A DNA stretch of 27,959 nucleotides from CALXSC01 sp964493475. Its GTDB lineage: Bacteria; Pseudomonadota; Alphaproteobacteria; Rickettsiales; UBA1997. The DNA is taken from assembly GCA_964493475.1 (NCBI GenBank), contig CAZBNS010000011.1, forward strand, positions 1-27,959, given 5' to 3'. Below, one piece after another: positions 23,451-27,959 of the stretch; position 1 is the stretch's first letter; each line of letters starts with the position of its first letter. Under the pieces are notes generated by a model, which made no database searches, had not been told where the DNA came from, and saw nothing but the letters and a program-made list of their open reading frames with translations. A program made the position numbers and the translations under genes.

Positions 23451-24074
23451 TTAGGCTTGATTTATTATTCCCACTACCCTCTCAAAATCCTTCTCATAAA
23501 TATGTAATGAAGCAATAAATATACTCAACTCACCAACTGGAACATTAATTTTATCAGACATTCTTTTTAATATTTCGCCCATGCACATAATATCTGCATA
23601 GAACTTCTTTCCGGCATCTTGACTTCTAAAGAATGCACATCCATTTAGCTTTCCGTTTCTAATTTTAAAATCTAAAGCTACTATGCAAGGCATATGTTTA
23701 TCATCGTGACCGGGATACATAAAGGAAATTGTTGCGGATTTACTTTCTGGATTTTTGATTAACTTTTCTGCTATCTTTTCAAATTGATTATAATTGCCAT
23801 CAAAATTATACATTCTTTGGCCATAGCTATAACCCCAATTATCAACTTCTTTTAGTGATAGAAAATTATCATTCATCCAAGAAATCATATTTACATCACC
23901 ATGTTTCTTTATTTCATGATCTATGGTTATTGGATCTTCTACACTTACAAGAACAGATAATAGTTCTTTTAAGTTTTGCTCTCCATCTTTTACTGGACTA
24001 CCATTATTATATACTTCTTTCATGGCTTTAATCCAAAGTTTACCAGAGGTTTTTTCGTTTAAAATTATGGACAT
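23451..24074 (-). CDS. Thymidylate-synthase-fold pyrimidine hydroxymethylase candidate
   Basis: 207 residues. Motifs: WGYSYGQRMYN (80 to 90) matches the TS 'G..YG..wR'. Cys130 in HMPCIVALDF is the nucleophile. Arg150-Ser-x-Asp153 matches the RS.D phosphate loop. His191 and Tyr193 match H207/Y209 of E. coli TS. Spacings are identical to E. coli TS without gaps: Cys to Arg 20, Arg to the Asn177 position 11, that position to His 30. The Asn177 equivalent is Asp161, the change that distinguishes T4 dCMP hydroxymethylase and CMP hydroxymethylase from TS and selects cytosine over uracil. Glu37 fits Glu58. Predicted: hydroxymethylation of dCMP or CMP at C5. Oddity: it ends 14 residues after Tyr193, lacking about 40 C-terminal residues that close the active site on folate, so another cofactor or reaction is possible. 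Confidence 0.8.
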   Translation of the reverse strand: MSIILNEKTSGKLWIKAMKEVYNNGSPVKDGEQNLKELLSVLVSVEDPITIDHEIKKHGDVNMISWMNDNFLSLKEVDNWGYSYGQRMYNFDGNYNQFEKIAEKLIKNPESKSATISFMYPGHDDKHMPCIVALDFKIRNGKLNGCAFFRSQDAGKKFYADIMCMGEILKRMSDKINVPVGELSIFIASLHIYEKDFERVVGIINQA

Positions 24075-24079
24075 ATATT

Positions 24080-25090
24080 TTACCTATTTACTTTTTTAAT
24101 AATTTTATAATTAACATTAGCGTTTGTGAAAATGTCTTCAGAGATTTCGTCTGTAAAGTCAATTTTCTCAAATTTATCAAAATCAAAAACTAATATATTT
24201 TTAATTCCGAATTCTACTATCAATTTTGCACACATATAACACGGCATTGCATTTGTTATAAATATCTTGTCATTGAAAGATATATTCTTGAAAATGCTAT
24301 CCATTAATAAAACTTGCTCTGCACACAAAATGAATTTTCTTTTTCTTGATTTATCAATTTTATATTCTGTTTTTTCAGTATTTTGTGGAATAATATTTGT
24401 CGCAAAATTTATTATTCTAAAATTTTTATCAATCAAACAAGCTGAAACTTGAAAATACTTGTCGTCCGAGAATTTATCAAACAATTCAAAAAGATTTTGA
24501 ATATTAAACAAAAAATCATTATTAAAACTTAATTCACAATAATTATTATGAATTGGTGTACTTATTTTTTTAATAAAGTCGTTTAAATTAAAGTCATTAT
24601 TTAACGGAATTTTATCATTTTCTATATTTAAGTTTGAAATTTCTATATTTTTTTCTTTAGCAATTGTTTTTATAGTCCAATTTTTTTCGTCATTTTCTAA
24701 GTCATAATTCTCAGTAATTTCTGGAAACAACATAAATGGCGACAGATTAAAATTAAGTATTTTGGAAACATTGAAATAACTTAAAATCTTTGTAGTTTGT
24801 GCATTTGGAAGATTTGTTGTATAAATAATAAGTTTCTCGGTCTTTTTATTATCATTTACCTTAATTAAATTTATAAGGGCATGGGTAAAAGCATCTATTA
24901 CATAATACTTATCGCCCTTTTCTTTAAAATCTGTATTCATACTTTCCGAAAATTTCCTATTATTCCCACAGACAAAGGTATTATATCCAGCACTTAATAA
25001 GTTATTATTTGTATCGCATATTATTGTTGCGTTTTTATATCCACTTAGGTTGACAGACCGATATAATAAATCTTTTATTAAATTATTCAT
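24080..25090 (-). CDS. Tandem cytidine/dCMP-deaminase-fold protein with inactive first domain
   Basis: 336 residues. The C-terminal half has a complete deaminase zinc site: Cys256-Ala-Glu258 (ILCAEQVLLMDSIF) and Pro283-Cys284-x-x-Cys287 (NAMPCYMCAKLIVEFGIKNI). The N-terminal half shows the same fold pattern with the residues lost: DAFTHALINLI at 66 to 76 where H.E would be, and TTNLPNAQTTKILSYFNVSK at 91 to 110 where PC..C would be. An Asn/Glu-rich linker separates them. Paired active and dead domains are known in E. coli Cdd. Probably deaminates a cytosine or related nucleotide, perhaps the product of the downstream TS-like enzyme, five bases away. Substrate is inferred only. Confidence 0.8.
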   Translation of the reverse strand: MNNLIKDLLYRSVNLSGYKNATIICDTNNNLLSAGYNTFVCGNNRKFSESMNTDFKEKGDKYYVIDAFTHALINLIKVNDNKKTEKLIIYTTNLPNAQTTKILSYFNVSKILNFNLSPFMLFPEITENYDLENDEKNWTIKTIAKEKNIEISNLNIENDKIPLNNDFNLNDFIKKISTPIHNNYCELSFNNDFLFNIQNLFELFDKFSDDKYFQVSACLIDKNFRIINFATNIIPQNTEKTEYKIDKSRKRKFILCAEQVLLMDSIFKNISFNDKIFITNAMPCYMCAKLIVEFGIKNILVFDFDKFEKIDFTDEISEDIFTNANVNYKIIKKVNR

Positions 25091-25098
25091 AATATTGT

Positions 25099-26544
25099 TT
25101 AATTATTAATAATTTTGTGCAAATAAATATCACGTGGTACTAGAGTTGCTCCGTTTATCAATATGTTATTCTTATAAATACACGAAGCATACTTTCCAAA
25201 ACCTCCGTATTCTTTATATCCGATTTCTTCAATGTGTAAATCTGAGTTTCTTAATATATTATTCTCTGTATGTAATTTTTTTTCCAATAAAATTTTATTA
25301 AAATCAGTATTTCCAAATATACTGACATACATTGCATTTTCCTTATATCTTTTATCAAAAAAATACTTTTCTAATTCCTTTTCATTTTCATATTTCTGCA
25401 ACATAATTACTGGTGCATAAAACTCGTCAAAAGAACATCCGTCCTTTAACGGCATTTCAAAAACAATAGGTCTTATTATTTTTTCTTTGAAATTTATTTC
25501 GCCACCAAAGATGCAATATTTATTAAATTTCAATATTGTATTTGCAATTTTAATTAAGTATTGTTCCTTATTATTTTTACCAATTATGTTCTTCTTATTT
25601 CTGTAATCGCCAACTAGTTTGTTTACTTCTTTAATCCTATCAAATAACATATCTTTAAGGCTATTATAAATGCTGGAATGTACCATTATTGAATTTGGAC
25701 ATGCACAATCTTGGCCTTGATTATAAAAACAAACTCTACAAATACTTTCAACTGCTTTTTCAATATCTGCATTTTCGGTAATTATAAATGGGTTATGTCC
25801 AGCACCATTAAATATAAATAAAATATTAGATTTAAAGCTATTTTTTATATTTTCAAAATTACCTGGATTTCCAGTAAAAATAACAACATCAGTGTCATTT
25901 TTTGTTTGGTTTATAAAATCTTGTTTATCGCCAATAAAAATATTCATATTTGGAAAGAAATCAGAAAACTTAAAATAATCTTTCATTTTTAAGTATAATT
26001 GATTTAATATATTTGGCACTTTTACAAAAATTTCTTTTGCCATAAAAGATGGAACGATTCCAAATAAGACAACTGAGTAAAATGGTTGATTTAGTGGTAA
26101 AAATGAAGATATAAAATCAACTTTTTTTTCAAAATATTGAATATTTTTATCTATATTATTCAAATAAATAATAGCTCTATTAATTTCATCAATAGCTACA
26201 TTATAACATTCAAAATCGTTTAAAATATCTATTAATCCGCATTTATTTTTATTTAAAAAATCTGCATATTTTTTACATTGCTCTATTACAAAATTTTTGT
26301 CTATTACTTCATTGTAATATTGCTTATAGTTACTTTCTTTTTTACATATTATTCTATTGATCTCTATCAATTTTTCCTTATCTATTCCGCTATGAAAAAT
26401 TAATGAATCCTCAGAAATATTATATTGATAACTACCTATAATATTTTTTATTTTGGCCTTGTTATTATTGTCTAATAAGGCAAAATTTCTTATACTGAAG
26501 ATATTATCATTTTTTACAATTTTAACCGAGCATTCATTTTTCAT
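25099..26544 (-). CDS. Aldehyde-dehydrogenase-superfamily enzyme lacking the usual Glu base
   Basis: 481 residues, normal for the superfamily but highly diverged. Seen: a PFYSVVLFGIVPSFMAKEIFVKVP segment around 154 to 177 equivalent to the 'P.N.P......la.Gn..v.Kp' cofactor region (Lys175), FTGNPGNF at 223 to 230 for the 'FTGs' loop, and the nucleophile Cys280 in NQGQDCACPNSIMVHSS. The general-base Glu of LELGGK is replaced by Asn246 (FNGAGHNPF). Loss of this Glu is known in CoA-acylating and acyl-reductase branches (EutE/AdhE, LuxC), which do not hydrolyse the thioester, so it may reduce an activated acid or pass an acyl group on. Starts inside the QueC stop (ATGA). Family is secure, reaction is not. 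Confidence 0.8.
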   Translation of the reverse strand: MKNECSVKIVKNDNIFSIRNFALLDNNNKAKIKNIIGSYQYNISEDSLIFHSGIDKEKLIEINRIICKKESNYKQYYNEVIDKNFVIEQCKKYADFLNKNKCGLIDILNDFECYNVAIDEINRAIIYLNNIDKNIQYFEKKVDFISSFLPLNQPFYSVVLFGIVPSFMAKEIFVKVPNILNQLYLKMKDYFKFSDFFPNMNIFIGDKQDFINQTKNDTDVVIFTGNPGNFENIKNSFKSNILFIFNGAGHNPFIITENADIEKAVESICRVCFYNQGQDCACPNSIMVHSSIYNSLKDMLFDRIKEVNKLVGDYRNKKNIIGKNNKEQYLIKIANTILKFNKYCIFGGEINFKEKIIRPIVFEMPLKDGCSFDEFYAPVIMLQKYENEKELEKYFFDKRYKENAMYVSIFGNTDFNKILLEKKLHTENNILRNSDLHIEEIGYKEYGGFGKYASCIYKNNILINGATLVPRDIYLHKIINN

Positions 26545-27323
26545 ATATAATACTCTGTTCTGTCATTAATATTAGCATTTTTAAATGCGTTAATTCTTTC
26601 TTCGCAAGCTAAACATTTACCGCAATGAACAAACTTATTATCAACCATTTTTGGTTTATAGCACGTCATAGTTTTTTCTATTGGAATATTGTGCTCAAAA
26701 GCCCATTTCACTTCATCATCTTTTCCAAATGGAGTTTTAGCAAATATTTCGTCTACATTTGGTGAAGTAATTTGCCATCTCCAGTCGTTCATACATTGAC
26801 AACTTAAAATCGTGTTAATTCGCATTGCAACAATATTCTCGTGGTGGAATTCATCTGTCTTGATGACACCATTAAATATAGTTCTAATATCTTCTTTTAA
26901 TTTGAAACTTAAAGCCACAGCATATTGAACTGCAAAAAAATGTAATATATTATCTCTCAATGGATAGCCTAGATCCAAAATATTTGCATGGTATTGTAAA
27001 TTGTTTTTTATTTCTTTTGGAGGAACATTTGCTTTTATAGTTTCAACTTTGTTAAAGTTTTCTTTATAGCGGTTTAAAAAATAATCCTCAAAAAATATCA
27101 TAGATTGTTTTTCTGCCTCTTGATTACCTTGTCCTCTATCTATATATAAGGGGAATATTCTCAAGTGGAAATCTTCCATAAGTCTTGCGGTGGTTGTAAT
27201 GGAATCCAATCCACCAGAGATAAGCATAACCGCTGCTTTATTCTCTGGACTTTTAGTTATATAACCTCTTTTCTCAATTAAGATATTATTGTACATGTTA
27301 AACATTGCGTAATCAACAGCCAT
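26541..27323 (-). CDS. QueC-family PP-loop ATP-dependent synthase
   Basis: 260 residues, slightly longer than QueC (about 225). The PP-loop is SGGLDS at 36 to 41. The zinc site is Cys221 in TMTCYKP plus Cys234-x-x-Cys237-x-x-Cys240 in HCGKCLACEERINAF, the exact QueC layout. PLRDN (121 to 125) replaces QueC's P.RN. QueC turns a carboxylate of 7-deazaguanine to an amide and then a nitrile using ATP and ammonia. No QueD, QueE or FolE lies here, so preQ0 synthesis by this operon alone is not supported. Either it uses host-derived 7-carboxy-7-deazaguanine or another carboxylated base. QueC-like proteins also occur in defence systems (Qat; ancillary in CBASS). Overlaps the upstream gene by 11 bases and the next by four. 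Confidence 0.87.
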   Translation of the reverse strand: MAVDYAMFNMYNNILIEKRGYITKSPENKAAVMLISGGLDSITTTARLMEDFHLRIFPLYIDRGQGNQEAEKQSMIFFEDYFLNRYKENFNKVETIKANVPPKEIKNNLQYHANILDLGYPLRDNILHFFAVQYAVALSFKLKEDIRTIFNGVIKTDEFHHENIVAMRINTILSCQCMNDWRWQITSPNVDEIFAKTPFGKDDEVKWAFEHNIPIEKTMTCYKPKMVDNKFVHCGKCLACEERINAFKNANINDRTEYYI

Positions 27324-27864
27324 ATATTTCTTCCTTTAGTTTTTTTAATGCCCTTCCTCTATGGGAATACTCCTTAGTCTCATTTTCATTTAATTCGCAC
27401 ATAAACTTATTGATTTCTGGAATTTTAAATAATGAACCAAACATATTCTTTTGGTCTATTTCACAAACATCTTTTTTAATTAAAATACCATCAACATTTC
27501 CAGATACAGTAACTTCTCTTTCACAATCAATATATGTTATTATACTTCTAAATTGAGCCTTATCTCCATCATTAAAAAGACTCGTTATATTATCGATTCC
27601 AAGACCTTTACAAACATGTGCTGTTAAAATACCAGGAAATTCATTATATTTTTCAATAAAAATTCCGGCATCGTCAACAATAACTGGTTGTTTAAGAATA
27701 TCATAAGCCTGTTTAGCTTTGTATTTTGATATTAGTTCTTGGTCTAGTGTTTGAATTTCTACCAAATCTAACTTAACACCTTCAATTTCAAATACACCAT
27801 CAAAAACTTCTTTAGCTTGATTTAGTTTAAAAGCATTTGTTGTAGCAAAATATAATTTTTTCAT
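27313..27864 (-). CDS. HAM1/ITPase-family NTP pyrophosphatase
   Basis: 183 residues, first gene of the operon. LYFATTNAFKLNQAKEVF (4 to 21) is the substrate-binding signature, with Lys13 and Glu19; VDDAGIFI at 63 to 70 holds the catalytic Asp pair; FPGILTAHVCKGLG follows; SHRGRAL at 167 to 173 is the base-contacting motif. It should hydrolyse a non-canonical (d)NTP to monophosphate and pyrophosphate. As one of two homologues in one operon, it may clear the modified triphosphate (self-protection) or supply a monophosphate substrate. The 95 bases upstream to the window edge are AT-rich with no confident promoter. A GTTGA/ATGGC overlap couples it to the QueC gene. Function class secure; pathway role inferred. 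Confidence 0.88.
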   Translation of the reverse strand: MKKLYFATTNAFKLNQAKEVFDGVFEIEGVKLDLVEIQTLDQELISKYKAKQAYDILKQPVIVDDAGIFIEKYNEFPGILTAHVCKGLGIDNITSLFNDGDKAQFRSIITYIDCEREVTVSGNVDGILIKKDVCEIDQKNMFGSLFKIPEINKFMCELNENETKEYSHRGRALKKLKEEIYGC

Positions 27865-27959
27865 AATTTTTAATTTTTTTAATGATTAATAAAATATTGT
27901 TAAATGGCATTGCACAAATTTAATAGACTTTTAAAATAATATATTTAACATTGGGTTGC

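Noticed and set aside
23451..24074. Ordinary thymidylate synthase (ThyA)
   Set aside because: It is too short, lacks the His after the catalytic Cys and has Asp rather than Asn at the uracil-recognising position.
26541..27323. Complete 7-deazaguanine DNA modification (dpd) or queuosine pathway
   Set aside because: Only a QueC homologue is present; no FolE, QueD, QueE, Tgt, DpdA or DpdB-like gene is visible in the window.
27865..27959. Promoter of the minus-strand operon
   Set aside because: Several AT-rich hexamers can be paired, but the best (TTGTGC with TATTTT) has a spacer of only 15 bases and could be chance.

Overview
The window is AT-rich and reads as part of an integrated, contractile-tailed phage followed by a separate metabolic operon. 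A Gram-negative host is implied: the lysis genes include an overlapping spanin-like pair with a lipoprotein signal, which is only needed where there is an outer membrane. Gene content and base composition would suit a low-GC proteobacterium, possibly an alphaproteobacterium, but nothing here fixes the taxon. TGA is a normal stop codon. I saw no integrase, terminase, tRNA or CRISPR array.

Positions 1 to about 5600, plus strand, form a mosaic head module: a lambda-type portal (5' end cut off by the window), an S49 protease with an in-frame internal start for a scaffold, a small decoration protein, a Mu gpT-type major capsid protein and head-tail connector candidates. Positions 5600 to 18682 carry a P2-like tail module in the order V, W, J, I, H, a small fibre-associated protein, sheath, tube, E/E' with a -1 frameshift site, tape measure, U, X, D. 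It is interrupted between V and W by a cargo segment with a BRO-N antirepressor-like gene, a second diverged and frameshifted V 3' end, an HNH endonuclease-like gene and a terminator. The tape measure has an in-frame TAA and gpD is split by a one-base frameshift, so this copy is probably defective unless these are sequencing errors. Positions 18744 to 19899 hold a lysis cassette: a small membrane protein, an M15 peptidase endolysin and nested spanin-like genes.

Positions 19900 to 20847 hold no convincing gene, only short repeats and gene remnants.

Positions 20848 to 27864, minus strand, hold eight tightly packed, partly overlapping genes. In transcription order they are a HAM1/ITPase homologue, a QueC homologue, an aldehyde-dehydrogenase-fold protein without the usual glutamate base, a tandem deaminase with a dead first domain, a thymidylate-synthase-fold protein carrying the Asn-to-Asp change known from dCMP hydroxymethylases, a BaiN/HI0933 flavoprotein, a second HAM1 homologue lacking its SHR motif, and a guanylate-kinase-like P-loop kinase. 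Together they look like a pathway that makes, activates and polices a modified nucleotide. I do not recognise this combination as a described system. It is the most interesting object in the window and may be cargo at the phage edge, possibly defensive.
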